NCBI GenBank assembly: GCA_905197115.1
Contig: CAJJXN010000028.1
Location: forward strand, 1-17,054
Source of the DNA: an uncultured Bacillota bacterium
GTDB taxonomy: Bacteria; Bacillota_I; Bacilli_A; RFN20; CAG-631
Direction: 5' to 3'
Length of the DNA stretch: 17,054 nucleotides
This document shows positions 1 to 7,299 of this stretch, one piece after another; position 1 is the first letter of the stretch; each line of letters opens with the position of its first letter. The translations under genes and the position numbers were made by a program. The notes beneath the pieces were generated by a model. That model was not told the origin of the DNA and did no database searches. It was given only the letters and a program-made list of their open reading frames with translations.

Positions 1-1716
1 CAATTAACTCGAGGCGATCTTTTAAGAGTAAGTGGTTCTTTTGGAGCAACATCTTTTAATCGAAGTGTTATTGCTGGATTAGTTGGTTTAGTTTTAATTA
101 TCGGTTTAATGATTGGAATTTATAAAATTCCAGGATTGGTTGCAAGTATTTCTTTACTTGTTTATACTGTTGGTACTTTAGCAATCTTTAATTTATTAGG
201 TGGCGAATATGGCCCTGACACGATTGCTGCCATTGTAATTGGTATTGGGATGGCAGTCGATGCATGTATTGTCTTATTTGAAAGAATTAAAGATGAATTA
301 TATAAAGGACGTAGCGTTAAATCTGCTTATGAAGAAGGAACGAAAAAATCCTTCTCTTCAATCTTAGATGCGAATATTACAACTTTAATTGCTGCAATGG
401 CCTTATATTTCTTTGGACAAAGATCGGTTAAAGGTTTTGCAACAATGTTGTTAATTTCAATTGTTTTAACTTTAATAGTTATGTTATTAATTACGCGTTT
501 ATTATTAAAGTTAATTGTAAAATCAGGCGTTTTGGATCAAAGAAAATCATTATTTGGAGTAAAAGAAAAATATATTCCTGATATCACAAAAGGTGAAACA
601 CAAACATATTTTGGTAAAACAAGTAAATTTAATTTTATGAAACATTCTAAAAAGTCATTTATAGGTGTTGGAAGTATTATTGGAATTGGATTTGTCTTTA
701 TGCTAGTATTTGGTTTAACTACTAAAAGCTTTATGAACTTTGGACTTGATTTTGTAGAAGGTGGAAATGTTACTATTTCTATTAAAGACTACAATCAATT
801 TGAAGAATTAGTTCAATTTGAAGACAAAGATGGAAAAATTACAGAAGCTTCTGTTCGAAATTATTTTGAAACAGTTTACGAACATCGCGATGAAGCAAAG
901 CCTTCACTCGTTCGTGTTGAAACTTACACAGAAAAAAATGCAAGCAATGTAGAAATTAATTGTGTGGATATTAAAATTGAATATAAAGATTATTTTAGAC
1001 AATTAAATGATATTGAAGAATATTTAATTCGTGAATTAGATTTAGATAGTGTTGCAGATTATGAAGATTATATTACAATTACGCCTAATGTTACTTCACC
1101 ATTAGTTGCTAAAATGACAGTTAAAAATGCTTTATTATCTTTAGGTTTAGCAGCAGTATTAATTGTAATTTATATTGCAATTCGTTTCCGTTTCACATAT
1201 GCGATTGCAGCAATCTTTGCATTATTAAATGATACCTTAGTCACTATTGCTTTATTTTCAATCTTTAGAATTGAAGTTTCTGTCGTATTTGTAAGTGCTA
1301 TCTTAGCAATTGTTGGGTATTCAATTAATAACACAATTATTATCTTTGATAGAATTCGTGAATTATGTAAAGAAACAAACCATGGTAAGATTAATCAAAA
1401 TGACCGTTTTGATATTGTAAATAAATCTTTGGCTAATACATTTAATCGTTCAATCTTAACAACTGTTACGACTTTACTTCCTGTTATTGCTTTAATGGTA
1501 ATTGGAACATCAGCTACATTTAACTTTACAATTGCCATCTTATTTGGTTTATTATCTGGTTTAATTACTTCTATGTTTATTGCTCCAAGAGTATGGTTAT
1601 TCTTAGAAAGAAAACATGTTGTTCGTGCAAAAGATAAATCAGCTAAACGAAACAAAAAGGAAAAAAATAGACCTCAAGAAATTGAAGAATTAGTTATTCC
1701 TGGAATCAACGATTAA
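1..1716 (+). CDS. secDF: SecDF protein-export membrane protein (5' truncated)
   Basis: This is the accessory Sec translocase subunit that uses ion-motive force to help pull secreted proteins across the membrane. The frame is open from base 1, so the beginning of SecD (first helix and much of its outer domain) lies outside; 571 codons are visible. The SecD half shows the motif GMAVDACIVLFERIKDE, with Asp at codon 87. The SecF half begins near codon 210, has GLDFVEGG at 248-255 (the usual motif is GIDFTGG, so one extra residue), and has GYSINNTIIIFDRIRE near 440-455, then NRSILTTVTTLLP. SecD and SecF are thus one polypeptide, as in Bacillus. About ten hydrophobic helices are visible, and the tail is basic and cytoplasmic. 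Most SecF proteins have Asp where this one has Asn at codon 444. A strong terminator follows. Identification is very secure. Confidence 0.96.
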   Translation, partial: QLTRGDLLRVSGSFGATSFNRSVIAGLVGLVLIIGLMIGIYKIPGLVASISLLVYTVGTLAIFNLLGGEYGPDTIAAIVIGIGMAVDACIVLFERIKDELYKGRSVKSAYEEGTKKSFSSILDANITTLIAAMALYFFGQRSVKGFATMLLISIVLTLIVMLLITRLLLKLIVKSGVLDQRKSLFGVKEKYIPDITKGETQTYFGKTSKFNFMKHSKKSFIGVGSIIGIGFVFMLVFGLTTKSFMNFGLDFVEGGNVTISIKDYNQFEELVQFEDKDGKITEASVRNYFETVYEHRDEAKPSLVRVETYTEKNASNVEINCVDIKIEYKDYFRQLNDIEEYLIRELDLDSVADYEDYITITPNVTSPLVAKMTVKNALLSLGLAAVLIVIYIAIRFRFTYAIAAIFALLNDTLVTIALFSIFRIEVSVVFVSAILAIVGYSINNTIIIFDRIRELCKETNHGKINQNDRFDIVNKSLANTFNRSILTTVTTLLPVIALMVIGTSATFNFTIAILFGLLSGLITSMFIAPRVWLFLERKHVVRAKDKSAKRNKKEKNRPQEIEELVIPGIND

Positions 1717-1722
1717 GGATAT

Positions 1723-1750
1723 AGACGCATCATATGGATGCGTCTTTTTT
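1723..1750 (+). terminator. Intrinsic terminator of secDF
   Basis: A perfect 9-bp stem, AGACGCATC with GATGCGTCT (1723-1731 and 1737-1745), surrounds a 5-base loop and runs into TTTTTTT. It begins 6 bases after the secDF stop codon. Confidence 0.92.
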
Positions 1751-1753
1751 AAT

Positions 1754-1776
1754 AAAAAAACACTCGATTGAGTGTT
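1754..1776 (-). terminator. Intrinsic terminator of the S66 peptidase gene
   Basis: The inverted repeat AACACTC/GAGTGTT (1759-1765 and 1770-1776) has a 4-base loop. Read on the minus strand it is followed by seven T (1754-1760). The stem overlaps the last two bases of the gene's TAA stop. It sits back to back with the secDF terminator. Confidence 0.85.
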
Positions 1777-2791
1777 ATTTAAAAAAGAATTGAACTTTGC
1801 TTTTTTGATTATTAAAAGTTACTTCCATGAAAGCTCCATTAACCATCGGAATGCAAGGAGGTACATGACCTAAATCTGTATCCATCAGGATAGGAACATC
1901 ATATTCCGATAAATGTTGTAAAATTACCTCTTTATAAGTTAAATCCCCATGGTATGGAATGAAAGAAGGAATTCGTGAGATTAAAAATCCTTTAACATAT
2001 TGAAAACAATTACTCGCTTTTAATTGGAAAAGTGCTCGTGATAAGGCAACAGGAGTTAATTCACAAATGTCAAAATACCAAATAAAGCCATCCTTTTGAT
2101 ATTTTTCTATAAACGTTTGAGTATAATCATATTTTGTTCCAATTATGGTCGTTAATACGTCAATACATCCTCCAATGCATCTACCTTTAAAAGTTACTTC
2201 TTGTTTTTTGTTAAGTAATAACCATTTAACTTCTTGTGTTAAATTAAAAGAACATAAAGGATTTTCATCTTTTAAGGATTGTATTTCATATTTATCATAT
2301 GAATGAAAAGAAGTTTGAGTTCCTGTTATTAAATCATATACATCCATTAAATAATTCGGCCATGGATCACAACAAAAGGCATTAACATGATAAGTATAAA
2401 TGGTTGCTATATCGCAAGCGGTTGTTAAAAAGTAGGTTAAAATGGTATTGTCGCTATATCCCAAAAACCATTTTAAAGAAGCCTTTTTTATTTCTTTTAA
2501 AGAAATATAGGGCAAGATTAAACTCATCAATTCTCCACCAGCCACAGACCAAATAAGTGAAGCGGAAGACAAATATGCATCCATAAATTCTTTTGCTCGT
2601 TTTGAAGGCGTATTGCTTTCTTCTTTATTTAATTTAAAAATATTTTTTCCTTTTTTAATTTTATACCCTTTTTGCTTAAAAGCTTGCATTCCTTTTTCTA
2701 AACGGATTTTATAAGGGTCTAAAGGGGAACCATAAGAAGGAGCGATAAAATAAAGGATATCATTAGGCTTTAAAAAACGAGGATATTGCAT
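1775..2791 (-). CDS. S66-family LD-carboxypeptidase / MccF-like serine peptidase
   Basis: A 338-residue member of peptidase family S66. The family includes LdcA, which trims the terminal D-Ala from muropeptide tetrapeptides, and MccF, which cleaves microcin C-type adducts. Family landmarks are the N-terminal FIAPSYGS, SVAGGE near residue 82, and GYSDNT with the probable nucleophile Ser113. Others are FDICELTP with probable catalytic Glu244 and DTDLGHVPP with probable His309. This spacing matches the Ser-Glu-His arrangement known for the family. There is no signal peptide, so it is cytoplasmic. The start chosen is the ATG at 2789-2791, which follows AAAGGA by 9 bases. A longer reading frame reaches a TTG at 2845, but the promoter lies inside that extension. 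It is transcribed alone, divergently from mutS2. The substrate (cell-wall peptide or toxic peptide-nucleotide) cannot be decided from sequence. Confidence 0.88.
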   Translation of the reverse strand: MQYPRFLKPNDILYFIAPSYGSPLDPYKIRLEKGMQAFKQKGYKIKKGKNIFKLNKEESNTPSKRAKEFMDAYLSSASLIWSVAGGELMSLILPYISLKEIKKASLKWFLGYSDNTILTYFLTTACDIATIYTYHVNAFCCDPWPNYLMDVYDLITGTQTSFHSYDKYEIQSLKDENPLCSFNLTQEVKWLLLNKKQEVTFKGRCIGGCIDVLTTIIGTKYDYTQTFIEKYQKDGFIWYFDICELTPVALSRALFQLKASNCFQYVKGFLISRIPSFIPYHGDLTYKEVILQHLSEYDVPILMDTDLGHVPPCIPMVNGAFMEVTFNNQKSKVQFFFK

Positions 2792-2800
2792 ATACATCCA

Positions 2801-2806
2801 TCCTTT
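2801..2806 (-). promoter_or_regulatory. Ribosome binding site deciding the S66 peptidase start
   Basis: Minus-strand AAAGGA lies 9 bases before the ATG at 2791. No comparable site precedes the ATG at 2809 or the TTG at 2845, so 2791 is the supported start. Confidence 0.7.
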
Positions 2807-2815
2807 CATGATAAC

Positions 2816-2845
2816 ATTATATTTAAAACTATCGTTTTTGTCCAA
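2816..2845 (-). promoter_or_regulatory. Sigma-A promoter of the S66 peptidase gene
   Basis: The minus strand reads TTGGAC (2845-2840), an 18-base spacer, then a perfect TATAAT (2821-2816). Transcription would start near 2809, giving a leader of about 18 bases that contains the ribosome binding site. Confidence 0.7.
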
Positions 2846-2850
2846 TAATT

Positions 2851-2859
2851 TGATATAAT
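2851..2859 (+). promoter_or_regulatory. Extended -10 promoter of mutS2-uvrC
   Basis: TGATATAAT is a perfect TGn-TATAAT extended -10. No convincing -35 is placed correctly, which is typical for extended -10 promoters. Transcription would start near 2866, just before the AGGTGA ribosome binding site (2872-2877). It lies within about 30 bases of the divergent -10 of the S66 peptidase gene. Confidence 0.7.
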
Positions 2860-2881
2860 AAGAAAGAAGTTAGGTGATAAA

Positions 2882-5209
2882 ATGAAAAATTTAGAAGAAA
2901 TTTTAGAAATAGATAAGATCAAAGAACAAATCTTAAAGTTTAACATTAATGAGTTAAGCAAAAAGAGAATATTAAATTTAAAACCTTTTTATATTAAAGA
3001 ACGTGTTTTCGAAGAATTAGAAAAAACGAAAGAAGGTTATGCATTAAAGAATTTAGGTACTTTACCTAATTTAGCACAATTGATTGATGTCTCTTTTTAT
3101 CTTAAAACATTAGGTAAAAATGGAGTGCTAAATTTAAAAGAAATATATGATTTTTATTATCATTTTCAAATAATTGAAGAAATTAAAAAATTTAAAAAAG
3201 AAAAAAAAGAATCTTTTGCGTTTTTTGATTCTTTTGTGGATCAATTATTCTATTCCCATGAAATTGTCGATAGAATTCAATATTGCATAGCACCTAATTT
3301 AACTTTATATGACCACGCTTCCACAGAATTAAAAAATATTCGTAAAAACATCAAAAAATGTGAAGAAGAAATTAAAGTAAAACTAGCCTCTTATGTAAAA
3401 AACAATGCAGAAATGCTTACTGATACTTTAATAGTAAGTCGTGGTAATCATCTCGTTATTCCTGTAAAAGCAACTTATAAAAATGTGGTAAAGGGTGTTG
3501 TAATTGATGTTAGTGATTCAGCACAAACTTATTATATAGAGCCTTATAGTGTAGTGGAAATTAATATTCAACTAGAGTCTCTTCGCTACGAAGAACAATT
3601 AGAAGAAAAGCGAATAATTAAGGCAATCTGCTTAATAATCCAAAAATATCTTTCTCAAATAGAAAAAAATAATGAAATGTTAGAAGAAATTAGTTTTATG
3701 TATTTAAAAGGAAATTATGGAATTAGTAAAGACTATGAAATCGCTTCTTTAAATGATTCTTGTGTAGAGTTAATTCAAGCCAAGCACCCTTTAATTTCTC
3801 CTTTAAAAGTAGTTAGTAATGATTATATTTTAGGTAAAAACAATCAAAACATTTTAGTCATATCGGGTCCCAACGCAGGAGGAAAAACGGTTTCTTTAAA
3901 AACGGTTTCTTTACTCGTCTATATGAATCAATGTGGGCTTCCCTTACCCGTTAAAGAAGCTTCTTTAAAAGTATTTAGCGATATTTTTGTAGATATTGGA
4001 GATGATCAATCCATTGAGCAATCCTTATCTGGCTTTTCAAGCCATATTGCAAAAGTATCTCAAATCGTTTCTAAGGTGAATGCGAATTCTTTAGTAATCT
4101 TAGACGAGTTAGGTTCAAAAACCGATCCTCAAGAAGGAGAAGCTTTAGCAAAAGCCATTATTGATTATATCGATGATAAAAAGGCAATTGCTTTAATCAC
4201 CACCCATTATATTGGAATTAAGGATTTTGCAAAAGAATCAAATAGCATTCTTTTATCAAGTATGTCTTTTAATGAAGAAACGATGGAACCAACGTATAAA
4301 TTATTGCTAAATATTGTGGGAAGATCCTATGCTTTAGAAATAAGTAAAAGATTAGGTTTAAATGAATCCATTATTGAAAAAGCGAAATCATATAAAGATC
4401 AACATGCTCAAACTTTAGAACAATTAATTGATTCTTTGAATCAAAAATTAAAAGAAGAAGAAACTAAAATTAGTCAGTTAGAAGAAAAAGAACGAGAATT
4501 AGATTCCTTAAAACAAGAAATTCTACATCAAAAACAGCAACTACAAATTCAACAAAAAGAAATCTTAGAAAAATATGAGTTAGAACAAGAAGAATTATTA
4601 GAAGAAACAAAGTTAAAAATCGACGAACTCATTTTGGATTTAGAAAATAAGAATCAAGAAAACTTTAAATTGCATCACAAGACAACAACTCTTCAAAAAT
4701 TTGAACAGTTACAAAAAAAAGAAAAAATAGAATTTATAAATCATCAAGAATTACAAGTTGAAGATCAAGTTTATATCGAATCACTACATCAATATGGAAT
4801 CATTAAAGAAATTAAAAATCAAAACGTATTTGTATTAGTAAATAATACCTCTTTGAAATTATCTAAAAATGAAGTGAAAAAAGTAGAAAGAAAAAAAGAA
4901 ATGGTTAAGCCAAAAGTTCATATAAGCCATACGCATATGGAATTGCCTTCTATTCCTACTTCTTTAAATGTGGTAGGATATCATATTGAAGAAGCTTTAA
5001 AAGCCGTTGATACTTACTTAGATAGTGCTTTGCTTTTAAATTATAAAAATGTAACGATTATTCACGGAATTGGTAGTGGAGTTTTAAAAAAGGCAATTCA
5101 TCAACATTTAAAAAAGAACGCATTTATCGAAGAATTTCGCAGTGGAGTATATGGAGAAGGTGGGATGGGTGTTACCATTGTTACATTTAAGAAGGATGAA
5201 AAGAAATGA
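2882..5209 (+). CDS. mutS2: MutS2, MutS-like ATPase with C-terminal Smr domain
   Basis: MutS2 proteins are not mismatch-repair factors. They act on recombination intermediates and, in Bacillus, on collided ribosomes. At 775 residues this one is full length. In order: an N-terminal MutS-type lever/clamp region (to about 310), and Walker A GPNAGGKT at 329-336. Walker B LVILDELGSKTDP follows, with Asp408-Glu409. Then come a long Glu/Lys/Gln-rich coiled coil (about 495-600), a KOW-like beta segment (about 620-670) and the Smr domain (694-770). The Smr domain keeps HGIGSG at His728 and the GEGGMGVTIV tail, but the usual LDLRG motif reads LNVVG (695-699). The start has AGGTGA upstream. The TGA stop overlaps the uvrC start as ATGA, so the two genes are translationally coupled. 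Confidence 0.96.
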   Translation: MKNLEEILEIDKIKEQILKFNINELSKKRILNLKPFYIKERVFEELEKTKEGYALKNLGTLPNLAQLIDVSFYLKTLGKNGVLNLKEIYDFYYHFQIIEEIKKFKKEKKESFAFFDSFVDQLFYSHEIVDRIQYCIAPNLTLYDHASTELKNIRKNIKKCEEEIKVKLASYVKNNAEMLTDTLIVSRGNHLVIPVKATYKNVVKGVVIDVSDSAQTYYIEPYSVVEINIQLESLRYEEQLEEKRIIKAICLIIQKYLSQIEKNNEMLEEISFMYLKGNYGISKDYEIASLNDSCVELIQAKHPLISPLKVVSNDYILGKNNQNILVISGPNAGGKTVSLKTVSLLVYMNQCGLPLPVKEASLKVFSDIFVDIGDDQSIEQSLSGFSSHIAKVSQIVSKVNANSLVILDELGSKTDPQEGEALAKAIIDYIDDKKAIALITTHYIGIKDFAKESNSILLSSMSFNEETMEPTYKLLLNIVGRSYALEISKRLGLNESIIEKAKSYKDQHAQTLEQLIDSLNQKLKEEETKISQLEEKERELDSLKQEILHQKQQLQIQQKEILEKYELEQEELLEETKLKIDELILDLENKNQENFKLHHKTTTLQKFEQLQKKEKIEFINHQELQVEDQVYIESLHQYGIIKEIKNQNVFVLVNNTSLKLSKNEVKKVERKKEMVKPKVHISHTHMELPSIPTSLNVVGYHIEEALKAVDTYLDSALLLNYKNVTIIHGIGSGVLKKAIHQHLKKNAFIEEFRSGVYGEGGMGVTIVTFKKDEKK

Positions 5210-6957
5210 AACCACATATACAAGAAAAATTAGATATCTTACCTCTCCAACCAGGATGCTATATCTTTAAAGATAAGGATAAAAATATATTATATGTAGG
5301 TAAAGCAAAGAAGCTAAAGAATCGAGTAAATCAATATTTTAATCGAACTTACAATAATAAAACAGCCAAATTAGTTCAATTAATAGATGACATTGAATTT
5401 TTTGTGACATTATCCGAAAAAGAAGCTCTGGTATTAGAAATAAATTTGATTAAACAATACTATCCTCCATTTAATGTTATTTTTAAAGATGATAAACATT
5501 ATCCTTATATCGCGGTGAGTAAAGACGCAAATCCTCGTTTAAGAATAACAAGAGATGCGAAAACAAAAGGATATCATCACTATGGTCCTTTTCCAGATTC
5601 AAGAGCTGCTTATAGCACGCTTCATTTGTTGAATACGATTTATCCTTTAAGAAAGTGCAAAACTTTACAAAAAGAGGTTTGCCTTTATTATCACATGCAT
5701 CAATGCTTAGCACCATGTATTCAAAAAGTAGATGAACAAAAATATCAAGAAATTGTCAGCGAAATCGATAAATTTTTCAAGGGAAATACAAAAGAAATTA
5801 TTAATCAATTAACAAAAAAAATGCTTTTAGCAAGTGAACAATTAGAATTTGAAAGAGCCAACGAATTTAAAGAGTTAATTGCAAAAATTAAAATTGTTAC
5901 AGACCAACAAGTCATTGAATTCAACGATAAAGTAAATCGAGATATTATAGGTTTTTATCAAAAAGAAGGTTATCTATCCATTACAGTTTTAATGTATCGA
6001 AATGGTTATTTAAATGCTAAAATTAATGAAGTTATCGACGTTTTAGATCAAATTGAAGAACCTTTAATGGATTATATTATGCAATTTTATCAAACGCATG
6101 ATATTCCCAAAGAAGTGTATATTAGTAGTCTCGTGCAACTTAATTTGTTAGAAGAAACACTTAATTTAAAAGTAATATATCCTAAAACCGGCAAAGGAAT
6201 GGATTTAATTTTAATAGCTGTGGAAAATGCCAAAAAGTCATTAGAAGAAAAATTTGTTTCTATCATGGCAAAGGATGAAGACATTTTTATTGAGTTAGGA
6301 TCTTATTTGAATAAATCTAGAATTGCTACGATTGAAATGTGTGATATTAGTCATATGGCAGGCGATAGTGCTGTAGGCGGGGTCGTTGTATTTACAAACG
6401 GCTATCCAATTAAAAATAAGTATCGTAAGTTTATTATTAAAGGAGAAAATAAACAAGATGATATTGCATCTACTTATGAAGTAATATATCGTCGTTTTTA
6501 TAATTTATTAAAAGATAATTTAGAATATAGTGATTTATTAATTGTGGATGGAGGAGCAAATCAAATGCGTTCAGCAATGCAAGCTTTGCAAACATTGGGT
6601 ATTGAAATTCCTGTTTGTGGGTTAGCAAAGGATGACCATCATCGCACAAGAGCTTTAATTCTTCCAAACTTTGAAGAAATAATATTAAAAAAAGAAAGTA
6701 AATTATTTTTATTTTTAATGAAAATACAAGATGAAGTGCACCGTTTTGCAATTTCCTTTTTTAAAGCAAAAAAATCTAAATCGATGTTTTCTTCCTTACT
6801 TGATCAAGTGGATGGTCTAGGACCAGCAAGAAAAAAGCGACTTTTAGAAGCTTATCCTTCTTTAGATGAAATGAAAAAGTGTAATTTATCTCAACTTACG
6901 CAAATATTGCCTCAAAAAGTTGCATTGAATTTAATCGAATTACTTAAAAAATCTTAA
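5206..6957 (+). CDS. uvrC: UvrABC excision nuclease subunit C
   Basis: UvrC makes both incisions around a bulky DNA lesion during nucleotide excision repair. At 583 residues it is close to family length. The N-terminal GIY-YIG nuclease domain is visible (GCYIFKD near 17-23, LYVGKAKKLKNRV near 29-41). Cys151, Cys159, Cys167 and Cys171 match the four-cysteine iron-sulfur cluster seen in this family. A UVR helical hairpin that contacts UvrB lies near 198-230. The RNase H-like C-terminal nuclease has CDISHMAG (Asp380), LLIVDGG (Asp448) and DEVHRFA (His512), the expected catalytic triad. The helix-hairpin-helix VDGLGPARKKRLL is clear near 535-547, but the second hairpin (LPQKVALNL) lacks the usual glycine pattern. 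AAGGA lies 9 bases before the ATG, inside mutS2. Confidence 0.97.
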   Translation: MKPHIQEKLDILPLQPGCYIFKDKDKNILYVGKAKKLKNRVNQYFNRTYNNKTAKLVQLIDDIEFFVTLSEKEALVLEINLIKQYYPPFNVIFKDDKHYPYIAVSKDANPRLRITRDAKTKGYHHYGPFPDSRAAYSTLHLLNTIYPLRKCKTLQKEVCLYYHMHQCLAPCIQKVDEQKYQEIVSEIDKFFKGNTKEIINQLTKKMLLASEQLEFERANEFKELIAKIKIVTDQQVIEFNDKVNRDIIGFYQKEGYLSITVLMYRNGYLNAKINEVIDVLDQIEEPLMDYIMQFYQTHDIPKEVYISSLVQLNLLEETLNLKVIYPKTGKGMDLILIAVENAKKSLEEKFVSIMAKDEDIFIELGSYLNKSRIATIEMCDISHMAGDSAVGGVVVFTNGYPIKNKYRKFIIKGENKQDDIASTYEVIYRRFYNLLKDNLEYSDLLIVDGGANQMRSAMQALQTLGIEIPVCGLAKDDHHRTRALILPNFEEIILKKESKLFLFLMKIQDEVHRFAISFFKAKKSKSMFSSLLDQVDGLGPARKKRLLEAYPSLDEMKKCNLSQLTQILPQKVALNLIELLKKS

Positions 6958-7017
6958 ATTTTCGCGCACTTTTTAAAAAAATGCATATGATGTTAGTGAG
7001 GCAGACGGAGGTTAAAT

Positions 7018-7215
7018 ATGACATCAGTACTCACTAAAAGAGAAAGGGAAATATTTGAATTATTAATTTCAAATAAATCAACAAAAGAAATCGCTGATCA
7101 GTTATTCATTAGTGAAAAAACGGTGCGCAATCATATTTCTAACGTTATGCTAAAACTTGATGTTAAAGGTAGAGCGCAAGCGGTTGTTCTCAAAATGAAA
7201 GAAATATCTTTATAG
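7018..7215 (+). CDS. gerE: GerE-like LuxR-family HTH transcription regulator
   Basis: A 65-residue protein that is essentially one LuxR/GerE-type four-helix DNA-binding domain with no receiver domain. It closely resembles Bacillus GerE, the last mother-cell regulator of sporulation (coat and germination genes). LTKREREIFELL, TKEIADQLFISEKTVRNHISN and the KLDVKGRAQAVV tail are nearly the Bacillus residues from memory. It is a little shorter than Bacillus GerE (74) at the N-terminus. The start is set by a strong GGAGG six bases upstream. Its position after mutS2-uvrC and before a gerM-like gene supports orthology. Only 60 bases separate it from uvrC with no terminator, so readthrough from the uvrC operon is possible. 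A terminator overlaps its stop. Role in sporulation is inferred; another small LuxR-type regulator is the alternative. Confidence 0.85.
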   Translation: MTSVLTKREREIFELLISNKSTKEIADQLFISEKTVRNHISNVMLKLDVKGRAQAVVLKMKEISL

Positions 7216-7240
7216 CCCAATCGGGCTATTTTATTTTTTA
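7212..7240 (+). terminator. Intrinsic terminator of gerE
   Basis: A perfect 7-bp stem ATAGCCC/GGGCTAT (7212-7218 and 7223-7229) with loop AATC runs into a T-rich tract. The stem overlaps the TAG stop of the gerE-like gene, separating it from the gerM-like gene. Confidence 0.9.
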
Positions 7241-7248
7241 GAAAATTA

Positions 7249-7278
7249 TCATTTTTAAGATTCATATTTGCATATAGT
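7249..7278 (+). promoter_or_regulatory. Possible sigma-E-like promoter of the gerM-like gene
   Basis: TCATTTT (7249-7255), a 15-base spacer and CATATAGT (7271-7278) resemble the published mother-cell sigma-E consensus (KMATATT, 14-15 bases, CATACA-T) at 6 of 7 and 7 of 8 positions. No good sigma-A promoter is visible in the gap. In AT-rich DNA such matches can occur by chance, so this is tentative. The implied leader is only about 15 bases. Confidence 0.35.
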
Positions 7279-7299
7279 TGGATTGAAGGGAAGGATAGT

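Noticed and set aside
2792..2845. N-terminal extension of the S66 peptidase from a TTG at 2845
   Set aside because: It has no ribosome binding site, and the -35 and -10 of a good promoter lie inside it. The ATG at 2791 has AAAGGA at proper spacing.
5200..5215. TGA read as tryptophan (Mycoplasma-type code)
   Set aside because: TGA ends mutS2 just where the Smr domain ends, tryptophans are TGG throughout, and no gene has internal TGA.
5483..5716. Open frames opposite secDF, uvrC, the gerM-like gene, the S41 gene and fakA
   Set aside because: They lie antisense to clear protein families, have no recognisable domains and no convincing ribosome binding sites.
6958..7017. Sigma-K promoter of the gerE-like gene
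   Set aside because: CATATGATG resembles CATANNNTA only partly, and the nearest AC is 14 rather than about 16-17 bases upstream.
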